Source: Phycisphaerales bacterium (GTDB taxonomy: Bacteria; Planctomycetota; Phycisphaerae; SM23-33). Taken from it: a stretch of 25,023 nt of DNA. Where the stretch lies: positions 7,764 to 32,786 of the forward strand of contig PMBX01000038.1 of the NCBI GenBank assembly GCA_003153915.1. The letters are read 5' to 3'. The first letter of the stretch is position 1. Each line of letters opens with the position of its first letter. Made by a program: the position numbers and the translations under genes. The notes under the pieces are model-generated. The model did not search any database. It had not been told where the DNA came from and saw only the letters and a list, made by a program, of their open reading frames with translations. Of the stretch, positions 14,554 to 23,535 are shown piece by piece.

Positions 14554-15786
14554 ATGACCGGCGCAACATCAGACAATACACTCGCCGCGCAATTTACCGC
14601 GTCGCATGGCGACGGTGGCGGGGGTGGCGCTCCGTTCCTGCACGCCCCCGAAGGCGCGCGGACGATCTATCTGGTGACGGCTTGCGCCGCCTGCGGTCCG
14701 TTGGTCGCCGGGACGGTGCTTTTCGGCTGGCGCAGCCTGGTCGTCGTGGTGGTGACAGTCCTGACGGCGGCGGCAGTGGAGCGCCTCTACTACAGGATCA
14801 CCCGAACACCCGCGTTATTTGGGCGATCGCACGCCTACTTGACGGGGTTACTGCTGGCGTTGACGCTTCCGCCCTTTACGCCCTGGTATGTTGCCATGGT
14901 GGCGGCGGCCTTTGCCATCATCGTCGGCAAGGCGATCTTTGGCGGTGTGGGACATTTCCTGTGGCAACCGGCGTTGGTGGGGCGTCTGGCGGTGGCGGTG
15001 ATGTTTTCGTCATCGCTCCAGCCAACCTCCTGGCCGGTGCTGTCGCAGAATCGCCTTCTGGTGGGGGACATCGGTCGTTGCCGCGCGGTGGATGATTACC
15101 GGGGATGGCAAGGCCGTCTCGCCCCGGCAGGGGCGGATGGATTCGTCATCGCCAGGCCCGAGACGATCCTGGCGGGCCTGACGGCCGATCCGCCCACTTT
15201 CTGCGCGCTGGCCTATCGCCCCGCCGATTCGCCTAGCGACAAAGGCCCCCTGTTGCGGGGACTGCCTCCCATTAACGATTTGCTTCTGGGCACGACTCCC
15301 GGGGGCATAGGTGAGACCTGTGCGGTGGTCATCATCGCTGCCGGTGTGTATCTGATCTATCGCGGTTATGTGAAGTGGCAACTTCCCGTGTTTTTCGTGC
15401 TGGCGGCCTGGATGACCACGGCGATCGCGCCGATTCGCCTTGCCGGTGCGGGCGGGGCGAGCCTTACTATTTGGTGGCCCCTGACGGTGGAGGGGCTGGA
15501 CGTGGGCGTCACATATATTCACTACCAGCTTCTCGGTAGTGAGTTGCTACTGGCGGCGTTTTTCCTGGCCACGGAAATGACCAGCCGGCCCGTGACCACT
15601 GGAGGGCAGGCCCTCTTTGGTGCTGGTTGCGGCATACTGGCAATGCTGCTGAAGCTATACCTGGCCGCGCCGATCCCCTTCTACCTGGCCGTGCTGGGCA
15701 TGAACACCTTGACCCCCCTAATTGATACGGTGTTCACCCGACGATGGCGTGGTAGAATATCCCTACGGACCGCACGGACTCCATGA
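14554..15786 (+). CDS. rnfD: RnfD-like membrane subunit
   Basis: RnfD is an integral membrane subunit of Rnf with a covalently bound FMN on a threonine. The 410-residue protein has many hydrophobic segments (for example about 38-75, 96-127, 256-300 and 320 onwards), FGGVGHFLWQPALVGR (129-144) matching the RnfD FGGxGxNxFNPA motif with W-Q in place of F-N, LLLGTTPGGIG (243-253) matching SGATP with the FMN-linking Thr kept as T248, and a late ATEMTSRPVTTGGQALFG matching ATDPxTSPxTxxGQ. The N-terminal 35 residues form a glycine-rich cytoplasmic extension. The next gene is not rnfG, so rnfC and rnfD stand alone here. Partner subunits may lie elsewhere. Confidence 0.87.
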   Translation: MTGATSDNTLAAQFTASHGDGGGGGAPFLHAPEGARTIYLVTACAACGPLVAGTVLFGWRSLVVVVVTVLTAAAVERLYYRITRTPALFGRSHAYLTGLLLALTLPPFTPWYVAMVAAAFAIIVGKAIFGGVGHFLWQPALVGRLAVAVMFSSSLQPTSWPVLSQNRLLVGDIGRCRAVDDYRGWQGRLAPAGADGFVIARPETILAGLTADPPTFCALAYRPADSPSDKGPLLRGLPPINDLLLGTTPGGIGETCAVVIIAAGVYLIYRGYVKWQLPVFFVLAAWMTTAIAPIRLAGAGGASLTIWWPLTVEGLDVGVTYIHYQLLGSELLLAAFFLATEMTSRPVTTGGQALFGAGCGILAMLLKLYLAAPIPFYLAVLGMNTLTPLIDTVFTRRWRGRISLRTARTP

Positions 15787-15873
15787 GGTAGTTCTCGGCC
15801 CGCGCGCGTGTTTCGTTCCAGCGAGGGCTGGTTTCCACGCCGAGGTGGAACCATGCGACCGGAGGGTAAGGTG

Positions 15874-17697
15874 ATGAGGATCGGCGTTGGTGCTGGGCTT
15901 GTCGCGGCGATGGTCGCGATGTGGCCTGTCTCGTTGACAGCCCAGTCATTCACGGGTTACGAGGCCCTGTCGGACTGGCAGTCTTTGTGCGTGGCTAAGA
16001 CCGGCGTGACCGCGGGACTGGCCAGCAGCTACGACCGCACGGGCGATAACGACGACTTCAATTGGTATCAATCGCCCACTGGTCTTCAGACTCAGACCCT
16101 TCCCACCGTTGTCACGACACTTACCGGTCCGGGCGTGGTCACGCGGTTCTGGATGCCCCACGCGACGGCAGATGTGGGCTTCACAGTCAAGATGACCGTG
16201 GACGGGCAGGTGCGTATCGACACCGATAGTGATACGCTGCTTGGTGGCAACTACGGTTACATGCAAACCCCGCTGACCAGCACGCTGGTGGGCGGGCAAG
16301 TCTGCTACGAACCCATTGTGTTCCAGAACTCACTGACGATCGAGACCAACAATTCGGCAGAAGGCTGGTGGGCCGGACAGCATCATTATTACCAATACGA
16401 TTACCACCTGTTGCCGCCAGGGACGAACGTCACGGCGTATACCGGGGCCTTGACCGAGGGGCAAGCGACGGCCCGCGCCGCCGCCGTTGCGATGATCGAT
16501 AACGTTGGGCAAAACCCCGCCGGAGCGAGCGGGTCGTCGCTGGTTTCCCAGACCGGCGCGACGGAAATCGCCGCCGGATCATCGCTGCGGTTGGCTCGCT
16601 CCTTCGGTAGCGGCGAGATCCGACGGCTTAACGTTAAGATGGACGGGGCTTCCGATGCCTCACTGGACGGCCTGCGGCTCCGCGTGCGATTCGACGGGCA
16701 AAGCGACTTCGCCATTGACGTTCCCGTCAGTCAATTCTTCGGCGCCGGCCATCAGCGGGCGCCCTACAAGTCTCTCCCGCTGGGTACCGACGGCAACGAC
16801 GGGTTCTACTGCTACTGGCCGATGCCCTATCGACAAGAAGCGGTCGTGGAACTCTACAACGCTAGCGGTTCAGCCATCTCCATCGACTCCGGCGCGGTGG
16901 AATACGAACCGAAACCGGTTGGAGACGATGCCTGTCTGTTTAACGCCGTCCACAAAGAGCAGACCACCACCGCCGGACAAACGCATTATTCGTTGCTCAA
17001 CGTCTCCGGTAGCGGGCATTACGTTGGCAACATGATGTACGTTCGCAAGGAAGGTACGTACATGGGCATCCTGGAAAGCGACGACATCGTTACCGTCGAT
17101 GGGACAACGACCTTGTACGGCACGGGTCTGGAAGACGCCTACAACGGGGGTTACTACTACAATCACATACTGGCCCAAAGCGACGACAACGACATGCCTT
17201 ATCCGGATCACGGGACCGGTCCCTATAGCGGGCTGTTGCACATGGACAACGGGCGGTTCGGCGACAGTTTCGTCCGTACCGACCAGTACCGCTGGCTGAT
17301 AGGGGACTACATCCCCTTCACGCAGGGCATCGAGGTACAGAGCGAAAACTTCCTCAACGATCCAAACGTGCTGTTCGGATCGACAGCATTTTATTATCGC
17401 TCTGGCCTGTCGGCGCCGTTGAAGGGAGACGCCACGGGCGACGACCGGGTGGACCTGCTGGACCTGGGGGTCCTGGCGGCCCACTGGAACCGCAGCGGCC
17501 AGACATGGGTGGATTGTGAGTTTTCAGGGGATGGTACGGTCGGTCTGCTCGACCTTGGTATCCTGTCGGCCAATTGGGGCCAGCAGCGTGACCCCGACCC
17601 GACAGTTCCGGAACCCGCCAGCGCTACCTTCCTGCTGCCGGCGGGCTGTTGGTTGGTCTCGCTTCGACGGGCACGACAGATCGCCCCTATGCCGTGA
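15874..17697 (+). CDS. Secreted DUF2961 (GH172-like) protein with dockerin and PEP-CTERM
   Basis: DUF2961 is the catalytic domain of family GH172, which includes difructose-anhydride and D-arabinofuranose-acting enzymes (recalled from literature). This 607-residue protein starts with a signal peptide (MRIGVGAGLVAAMVAMWPVS, then LTAQS). The DUF2961 domain spans about 35-510, with WYQSPTG and RFWMPHATAD early, and LESDD (E401) and YGTGLEDAY (E420), the positions of the family's two catalytic acids. Two dockerin-like calcium repeats follow (GDATGDDRVDLLDLGVLAAH at about 518-537, and a second at about 551-568), then a VPEPA PEP-CTERM tail with hydrophobic segment and RRAR basic end. The ATG at 15874 has GGAGGG 7 nt upstream, better than the ATG at 15853. 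The product is likely exported, sorted by exosortase and active on a polysaccharide outside the cell. Confidence 0.87.
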   Translation: MRIGVGAGLVAAMVAMWPVSLTAQSFTGYEALSDWQSLCVAKTGVTAGLASSYDRTGDNDDFNWYQSPTGLQTQTLPTVVTTLTGPGVVTRFWMPHATADVGFTVKMTVDGQVRIDTDSDTLLGGNYGYMQTPLTSTLVGGQVCYEPIVFQNSLTIETNNSAEGWWAGQHHYYQYDYHLLPPGTNVTAYTGALTEGQATARAAAVAMIDNVGQNPAGASGSSLVSQTGATEIAAGSSLRLARSFGSGEIRRLNVKMDGASDASLDGLRLRVRFDGQSDFAIDVPVSQFFGAGHQRAPYKSLPLGTDGNDGFYCYWPMPYRQEAVVELYNASGSAISIDSGAVEYEPKPVGDDACLFNAVHKEQTTTAGQTHYSLLNVSGSGHYVGNMMYVRKEGTYMGILESDDIVTVDGTTTLYGTGLEDAYNGGYYYNHILAQSDDNDMPYPDHGTGPYSGLLHMDNGRFGDSFVRTDQYRWLIGDYIPFTQGIEVQSENFLNDPNVLFGSTAFYYRSGLSAPLKGDATGDDRVDLLDLGVLAAHWNRSGQTWVDCEFSGDGTVGLLDLGILSANWGQQRDPDPTVPEPASATFLLPAGCWLVSLRRARQIAPMP

Positions 17698-17858
17698 AGT
17701 CGGCTGATACGAACCTTGGAATGTCTCAGCCAATGCACCCAAGGCGGAGCTTGACAGCATCGACGGGCGTCTCGTATAAGCTTCGCCTGTCCCGCCGACG
17801 CGCAATGGGCGATTTCGGCGGCTGAACCCCGGAATAAACCAACGGACGGAAAGTCACC

Positions 17859-19733
17859 ATGGACGCAAAGTACGCCAAGGTTTTCCAGGCCAAACTGGAC
17901 GCCCCCAGCTTCGCCAAGCTTTCGGCGCTGAACAACGACAAGCTCCACGCCTTCGTCGCCGACGCGGTGGAATTGTGTCAACCCGATTCCGTTCTCGTCT
18001 GCGGCGATGACCCCGCGGGCATCGCCCTCATCCGCCGCCTGGCGGTGGAGAACCATGAAGAGGCGCCTCTGGCCACACCCGGCCATACCGTTCACTTCGA
18101 CAACTATCCCGACGACCAAGGCCGTGATAAGGAAGTCACCAAGTACCTGGTCCCCAAGGACGACACCCTGGGCAAAAACCTCAACGCCATAGAGCGGGAG
18201 GCGGGCCTGGAGGAGGTTCGCGGTTTTCTGCGGGGGGCGATGAAGGGGCGGCGGATGTACGTCCGCTTCTTCTGTCTGGGGCCGACCGGTTCGGTCTTCA
18301 GTATCTCCTGCGTGCAGATCACCGATTCGGCCTACGTCGCTCACAGCGAGGACCTGCTGTACCGGCCCGGTTACGAGCAGTTCAAGAAGCTTGGCAACGA
18401 AACGAACTATTTTTGCTTCCTCCACTCCGCCGGCAGGCTGGTCAACAACATCAGCGCCGATATGGACAAGAAACGAATCTATATCGACTACACCCGGGAA
18501 GTAATCTACTCCGTCAACACGCAGTACGCAGGCAACACCGTGGGCCTCAAGAAGCTGGCGTTGCGATTGGCGATTCGCAAGGCCGACCGCGAGGGCTGGC
18601 TGGCCGAGCACATGTTCGTCATGGGCGTGGCCGGGCCAAAGGACCGCGTGACGTACTTCACCGGGGCGTATCCTTCCGCCTGCGGCAAGACCTCCACGGC
18701 GATGATTCCCGGCGAACGGATCGTCGGAGACGACCTGGCGTATTTCCGCGCCATCGACGGCCAGGCACGAGCGGTCAATGTCGAGGTGGGCATCTTCGGA
18801 ATCATCACCGACGTCAACCCCCAGGGGGACCCGGTCATTCACAAGGTACTGACGAGTCCAGGTGAGGTCATCTTCTCCAACGTTCTGGTCAAGGACGGGA
18901 AGCCCTACTGGTTCGGGATGGGCCAGGAGTTACCCAAGGAGGGCGTCAATTTCGTCGGGCAATGGCATATCGGCAAGATTGACATGACGGGCAACGAGAT
19001 ACCGCCCGCGCACAAGAACGCCCGCTATACCATTTCGCTGCGGGCGCTGGCCAACCTCGACAAACAACTGGACAATCCCAACGGCGTGCCCGTCGGCGGG
19101 ATCATCTATGGCGGGCGCGACAGCGACACTTCCGTGCCCGTCCAGCAAGCCTTCGACTGGAACCACGGCATCATCGCCTACGGGGCTTCGCTGGAGAGCG
19201 AGACCACGGCAGCCACGCTGGGCGCCCAGGGCGTCCGCACCTTCAATCTGATGAGCAACCTGGACTTTCTGGCCATCCCGCTGAGCAAGTACATCCGGAA
19301 CAACCTGGACTTCGCCTCCTCCCTCCAAAAGCCGCCGCTGATCTTCGCGGCTAACTACTTCCTCAAAGGCACAGACGGCAAATACCTCAACGGCATGCGG
19401 GACAAGGGCGTCTGGGTGAAGTGGATGGAGCTGCGAGTCCACGGCGAGGCCGAGGCTATCAAGGCGCCGACGGGTATGTTGCCCATGTACGACGATCTCA
19501 AGCGGCTGTTCAAGCAGGTTCTGAACAAGGACTACAGCCGCGAGGATTACATCCGGCAATTCACCATCCGCGTTGGGGAAAACCTCGCCAAGCTGGAGCG
19601 GATCGATCGGATCTATCGCCAGGATGTCGCCGACACGCCGCCGGTTGTCATGGAAGTCCTAGCCGCCCAACGCAAGCGGCTTGAAGCCCTGCGAGCCGCC
19701 AAGGGCGATTACGTCTCGCCCCTGGAATTATGA
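17859..19733 (+). CDS. pckG: Phosphoenolpyruvate carboxykinase (GTP)
   Basis: PEPCK converts oxaloacetate and GTP to PEP, CO2 and GDP in gluconeogenesis. The 624-residue length matches GTP-type enzymes. Visible are FFCLGPTGSVFS (137-148), YPSACGKTSTAM (271-282), which is the P-loop with the hyperreactive Cys275, VGDDLAYFR (289-297) with metal- and nucleotide-contact aspartates, and NVEVGIFGIITDVN. The ATG at 17859 is preceded by CGGAAAG. Its stop overlaps an in-frame ATG of the next open frame, but the better start of that gene is 36 nt further on, so coupling is uncertain. No glyoxylate or TCA genes sit beside it. Confidence 0.96.
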   Translation: MDAKYAKVFQAKLDAPSFAKLSALNNDKLHAFVADAVELCQPDSVLVCGDDPAGIALIRRLAVENHEEAPLATPGHTVHFDNYPDDQGRDKEVTKYLVPKDDTLGKNLNAIEREAGLEEVRGFLRGAMKGRRMYVRFFCLGPTGSVFSISCVQITDSAYVAHSEDLLYRPGYEQFKKLGNETNYFCFLHSAGRLVNNISADMDKKRIYIDYTREVIYSVNTQYAGNTVGLKKLALRLAIRKADREGWLAEHMFVMGVAGPKDRVTYFTGAYPSACGKTSTAMIPGERIVGDDLAYFRAIDGQARAVNVEVGIFGIITDVNPQGDPVIHKVLTSPGEVIFSNVLVKDGKPYWFGMGQELPKEGVNFVGQWHIGKIDMTGNEIPPAHKNARYTISLRALANLDKQLDNPNGVPVGGIIYGGRDSDTSVPVQQAFDWNHGIIAYGASLESETTAATLGAQGVRTFNLMSNLDFLAIPLSKYIRNNLDFASSLQKPPLIFAANYFLKGTDGKYLNGMRDKGVWVKWMELRVHGEAEAIKAPTGMLPMYDDLKRLFKQVLNKDYSREDYIRQFTIRVGENLAKLERIDRIYRQDVADTPPVVMEVLAAQRKRLEALRAAKGDYVSPLEL

Positions 19734-19768
19734 TTCTTACGACCCCGGCTACTAAGGAAGATAGAAAA

Positions 19769-20830
19769 ATGCCTGCGACAAACATGGTATTTCCCGGCAA
19801 GGATTGGGCTGAGGCAACTCCGGAATCCCAGGGTATTGATTCAACAAAGCTACATACCGCAATCGAGGTAATGGAGAAGGCCTTCGACGGTTTGGGCGGT
19901 ATTGTCGAGTCGCTGATCGTCCGCAACGGCAGAATCATCTGGAAGGGTTCGCAGATCGACAGCAAGCATTCGATCTGGTCGGCCAGCAAGAGCTTCACCA
20001 GTACGGTTTTCGGTGTCTTGATCGACGATGGCGCGGTTACGCTTGACACGCTCGCCAAGGATTACGCCCCCGACCTGGCCGCGCTTTACCCCAAGGTCGC
20101 TCTCCGCCATTTCGCCACGATGACATCGGGTTACGACGGGGATGGGGGAACCTACGGTAAGAACGACCCGCTGGACGGTAGCAAGACGCCATTTACTCCG
20201 ACAACACCTCTCTTTGAACCGGGAACCAAGTTTTGCCACTGGGATGACGCCATGAGGGAGTTCGGTCACGTCCTGACGCGAATAATTAGCGAGCCATTGG
20301 AGGCATTTTTCAAGCGACGTGTCGCCGATCCAATCGGCATGGATTCCGAAGCCTGGGGATGGCGTACCCGCACTCCGGTTGAGGGTTACGACATCGAGGT
20401 TCGCGACGCCACGTGTGGCATTGATATCACCGCCCGCGAACTTGCGCGGTTCGGCCTACTGTTCCTAAACGGCGGTAACTGGGCGGGCAGACAAGTCATC
20501 AGCCCCTCGTGGGTCGCCCAGGTAGGCACGTCCCAGGTTCCCCTCGCACTTGGCCACACCGACTTCAGCCCTCGCCAGCGGGCAATTGACGGCCGCGGCA
20601 TATATAGCTTCAACTGGTGGGTCAATGGAGTGGGGACCAGTGGTAATCGCCCTTGGCCCGGCGCGCCTGCGGGTATGTTTGCCGCCAGCGGACTCAATGA
20701 GAACAAGTGCTTCATAATTCCGGAATGGGACATGGTCGTGGTCCGCACCGGAATCGCCGGCAAGCTGCCCGATGGCGATGCCATGTGGAGCGAGTTCTTC
20801 GCCAAGCTGTCCGGGGCGCTGGTTGTCTGA
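19769..20830 (+). CDS. Serine hydrolase of the beta-lactamase/esterase fold (class C-like), copy 1
   Basis: The class C beta-lactamase fold covers beta-lactamases, DD-peptidases, esterases and other acyl hydrolases. The 353-residue product has the SxxK catalytic tetrad SASK (S71 and K74 from this start) followed by SFTSTVFG, GYDGDGG and LRHFATMTSG, the family's substrate-side loop. The usual YxN tyrosine motif is replaced by HWDD in KFCHWDDAMREFGHV. I chose ATG at 19769 because AGGAAG lies 8 nt before it; the frame opens at 19730, overlapping the PEPCK stop. There is no signal peptide, so it is probably cytoplasmic or exported by another route. The substrate is unknown. Confidence 0.85.
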   Translation: MPATNMVFPGKDWAEATPESQGIDSTKLHTAIEVMEKAFDGLGGIVESLIVRNGRIIWKGSQIDSKHSIWSASKSFTSTVFGVLIDDGAVTLDTLAKDYAPDLAALYPKVALRHFATMTSGYDGDGGTYGKNDPLDGSKTPFTPTTPLFEPGTKFCHWDDAMREFGHVLTRIISEPLEAFFKRRVADPIGMDSEAWGWRTRTPVEGYDIEVRDATCGIDITARELARFGLLFLNGGNWAGRQVISPSWVAQVGTSQVPLALGHTDFSPRQRAIDGRGIYSFNWWVNGVGTSGNRPWPGAPAGMFAASGLNENKCFIIPEWDMVVVRTGIAGKLPDGDAMWSEFFAKLSGALVV

Positions 20831-20863
20831 GGAGGCACCTCATCCAAAGGAAGGTCGACGAGA

Positions 20864-21946
20864 ATGACGAAACGCGACTCAACTGACAAATCGGGCGCCA
20901 TGGTGTTTCCCGACAAGGACTGGGTAGAGTCTGTTCCGGAATCCCAGGGGGTCGATTCAAAGAAGATGCATGCCGCCATCGAGGTCATCGAGAAGGCATT
21001 CGAAGGCGCCGGCGGCATCATGGAATCCCTCATTGTCCGCAACGGCCGAGTCATCTGGAAGGGTTCGCAGATCGACCGCAAGCATATAATCTGGTCGGCC
21101 AGCAAGAGCTTCACCAGCACTGTACTAGGCATATTGATCGATGACGGCAAGGTCACGTTGGACACGCTGGCCAAAGAGTACGTTCCCAACCTGGCTGCCC
21201 TGTATCCCAATGTCACTCTCCGCCATTTCGCCACGATGACGTCAGGCTACGACGGCGAGGGCGGTGGTTACGGTGAGAACGATCCGTTGGATGGCAGCAA
21301 CACCCCGTTAATTCCGACCACTCCGCTTTTTGAGCCTGGGACCAAGTTCGGTTACTTCGACGACGCCATGCGGGAGTTCGGATACGTTCTGACGCGAATC
21401 CTGGGCGAGCCGCTGGACGCCTTCTTCAAGCGCCGAGTAGCCGATCCCATCGGCATGAACCCCGACGCCTGGGACTGGTCCACGCGCAGCCCGTTCGATG
21501 GTTACGACATCGAGGTCCGCGACTCAGCCGGTGGGATCAACATCACCGCCCGCGAATTGGCGAAATTCGGCCACCTGTTCCTAAACGGTGGCAATTGGGC
21601 TGGCAAGCAAATCGTCAGCGCCTCGTGGGTTAAGCAGGTGGGCACGCCGCAGGTTCCAATCGACATCGGTCACAATGACATCAGTGTCCGGCAGCGAAAT
21701 ATCGACGGCCGTGGCCTGTACAGTTACAACTGGTGGGTCAACGGGGTTGGAATCAGCGGCAAACGCCGATGGGCCTCCGCGCCAAAGACCATGTTTGCAG
21801 CCTGCGGACTCAACGAGAACAAGTGCTTCGTCATTCCGGACTGGAACACAGTCGTGGTCCGCATAGGCACCGCCGGAAAGATTCGCAACAGCGACGAGGT
21901 CTGGAGCGAGTTCTTCGCCAAGTTGTCCGGCGCGATAGTTGCCTGA
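20864..21946 (+). CDS. Serine hydrolase of the beta-lactamase/esterase fold (class C-like), copy 2
   Basis: A paralogue of the preceding gene, about three quarters identical by eye, over its full length. The 360-residue product keeps SASK (S78, K81), SFTSTV, FATMTSGYDGEGG and the C-terminal GLNENKCFVIPDWN. Where copy 1 has HWDD this copy has YFDDAMREFGY, so a Tyr sits near the usual YxN site. The ATG at 20864 has GGAAGG about 10 nt upstream and lies 33 nt after copy 1. Long stretches are also near identical as DNA, so the duplication appears recent or maintained by conversion. It is transcribed with copy 1, probably from the same unit. Confidence 0.87.
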   Translation: MTKRDSTDKSGAMVFPDKDWVESVPESQGVDSKKMHAAIEVIEKAFEGAGGIMESLIVRNGRVIWKGSQIDRKHIIWSASKSFTSTVLGILIDDGKVTLDTLAKEYVPNLAALYPNVTLRHFATMTSGYDGEGGGYGENDPLDGSNTPLIPTTPLFEPGTKFGYFDDAMREFGYVLTRILGEPLDAFFKRRVADPIGMNPDAWDWSTRSPFDGYDIEVRDSAGGINITARELAKFGHLFLNGGNWAGKQIVSASWVKQVGTPQVPIDIGHNDISVRQRNIDGRGLYSYNWWVNGVGISGKRRWASAPKTMFAACGLNENKCFVIPDWNTVVVRIGTAGKIRNSDEVWSEFFAKLSGAIVA

Positions 21947-22017
21947 CAAGGCGCCCAATCATTTGCCCGAGCCCATGGTACCCGCCTACTTTTGCCATCA
22001 TCACTAATCTTCCACCC

Positions 22018-23214
22018 TCAGGCGCGTCCGGCGTGGGCGAGTTTTTCCTGAGCGGTGTGCATGTCCTGGGCCGATGGCGCGCGGCCTGATTCCATCATGT
22101 CGCGGAAGCAATCGAACAGATACGTCGCGTCGTGCGGGCCGGGGGATGCCTCGGGGTGGTATTGCACGGAGAACAGCGCCTTGTCGGCGTGGGTGAAGCC
22201 CTCGACGGTCCTGTCGTTGAGGTTGACGTGCGTCAGGACGGCCCCGGTGGCCTGGAGGGATTTTTCCTCGATGGCGAAGCCGTGGTTCTGCGAGGTGATC
22301 TCCACCTTTCCGGTGGCCTGGTTGCGGACGGGGTGGTTTGCCCCGCGATGGCCGAACTTGAGCTTGAAGCGTTCGGCCCCAAGGGCCAACCCCAGCAACT
22401 GATGCCCCAGGCAGATGCCGAAGATGGGCACGCGGCCTATCATGCCGCGCAGGGCCTCGATGGCGTAGGTCACCACGCCCGGGTCACCCGGACCGTTGGA
22501 GACGAACACCCCTTCGGGCTTGTGGGCCAGGATGTCCGAGGCTGATGCGGACGCCGGTACGACGGTCAGGTCGCAACCGGCTTCGATGAGGTTGCGGAAG
22601 ATGTTGGTCTTAGCGCCGCAATCCACGGCAACGACGCGAAAGATGCGCTCCCCGTGGGCGCGGCGGGCTTGGGCAAAGGCGCTGACGTAACCTTCCGACC
22701 AGCGATACTCCGCCTTGGGCGCGACGACCTTGACCAGGTCCAGGCCCCACATCGGCGGCGTGGAACGGGCGATCTCCAGCAGCTTTTCGTCGTCCAACAC
22801 CTCGCTGCTCATCGCCCCGTTGACCGCCCCGGCGGTGCGCAGGTGGCGGGTCAGGGCGCGGGTATCTACCCCCGCCAGTCCCATCACTCCGGCAGCGGCT
22901 AGGTATGCGTCCAGTGAATCCGTCGCGCGGAAGTTACTGACGGCCGGGGAAAGCTCTTTGACCACAAAGCCCGATACCTTCACCCGCCGGTCATGGCTCT
23001 CCACATCTTCGGGATTCACGCCGTAGTTGCCGATCTGCGGATACGTCATCGTGACGATCTGGCCGACGTAGGATGGATCGGTTAGAACCTCCTGATAGCC
23101 CGTCATTGCCGTGTTGAACACGACCTCCCCACGGGCGGTGCCAACCGCTCCGAATGCGACGCCGGTGAAGATCATTCCGTCGGCCAGGGCTAACTTGCAT
23201 GGTTTGCCAGGCAT
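22018..23214 (-). CDS. carA: Carbamoyl-phosphate synthase small subunit
   Basis: CarA is the glutaminase subunit of carbamoyl-phosphate synthase; it passes ammonia to CarB for pyrimidine and arginine synthesis. The 398-residue product has the N-terminal CPSase small domain (GEVVFNTAMTGYQEVLTDPS, about 29-48; TYPQIGNYG, 57-65), then the class I glutamine amidotransferase domain with NGPGDP (240-245), FGICLGHQLLG with the nucleophile C268, and QYHPEASPGP with H353 and E355. The ATG at 23214 begins MPGKPCKLALADG; a longer frame to 23271 is open but lacks a clear signal. carB is not in the window. The gene follows the SEC-C gene on the same strand with 67 nt between. Confidence 0.97.
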   Translation of the reverse strand: MPGKPCKLALADGMIFTGVAFGAVGTARGEVVFNTAMTGYQEVLTDPSYVGQIVTMTYPQIGNYGVNPEDVESHDRRVKVSGFVVKELSPAVSNFRATDSLDAYLAAAGVMGLAGVDTRALTRHLRTAGAVNGAMSSEVLDDEKLLEIARSTPPMWGLDLVKVVAPKAEYRWSEGYVSAFAQARRAHGERIFRVVAVDCGAKTNIFRNLIEAGCDLTVVPASASASDILAHKPEGVFVSNGPGDPGVVTYAIEALRGMIGRVPIFGICLGHQLLGLALGAERFKLKFGHRGANHPVRNQATGKVEITSQNHGFAIEEKSLQATGAVLTHVNLNDRTVEGFTHADKALFSVQYHPEASPGPHDATYLFDCFRDMMESGRAPSAQDMHTAQEKLAHAGRA

Positions 23215-23281
23215 TGGATTATTCTCGTATGGTAACGGACAAGCTAATGATACGGCGGAAAGCTGCCGCAACCAGCCGGCG

Positions 23282-23512
23282 TCAGCTCTTGGCTCCGCAG
23301 CACTTCTTGTATTTCTTGCCAGAACCGCACGGGCAGGGGGCGTTGCGGTCGGGCGCCGCGTCGGCCTTGATCGGTTCGACCTTGGGAGTTTCCTTCAGCA
23401 GCTTTTCCTCGGACTCAACGTCCTCTTTACTCCGCTGCTTTTTGTCCAGTTCTTCGAGCTTTCGCTGCTTTTCCTGCTTGGAGAAACGCTCGGACATTGG
23501 GTCACCGGCCAT
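23282..23512 (-). CDS. Small stand-alone SEC-C zinc-motif protein
   Basis: The 76-residue product is a charged, probably coiled region (SERFSKQEKQRKLEELDKKQ and on, rich in Lys and Glu) followed by the SEC-C zinc-binding motif CPCGSGKKYKKCCG at its end. SEC-C motifs in SecA bind zinc and contact SecB or ribosomes; in small proteins their role is mostly unknown. I chose ATG at 23512 with GGAAG about 8 nt upstream; a longer frame to 23593 would overlap the end of secA. It lies 23 nt after the secA stop and carries the same motif as the SecA tail, so it may be a duplicated SecA end that became its own gene, possibly acting with SecA or the ribosome. Confidence 0.75.
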   Translation of the reverse strand: MAGDPMSERFSKQEKQRKLEELDKKQRSKEDVESEEKLLKETPKVEPIKADAAPDRNAPCPCGSGKKYKKCCGAKS

Positions 23513-23535
23513 AATTTCTTCCTTCTTCTCGGCGG

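Noticed and set aside
17792..17821. CCGCCGA...TCGGCGG inverted repeat before pckG
   Set aside because: The stem is 7 bp with a 16-nt loop and no T-run; it is too weak to call a terminator or attenuator.
17394..18842. Minus-strand open frame of 482 codons opposite the DUF2961 and PEPCK genes
   Set aside because: It spans an intergenic gap and parts of two clear genes on the other strand; no family features.
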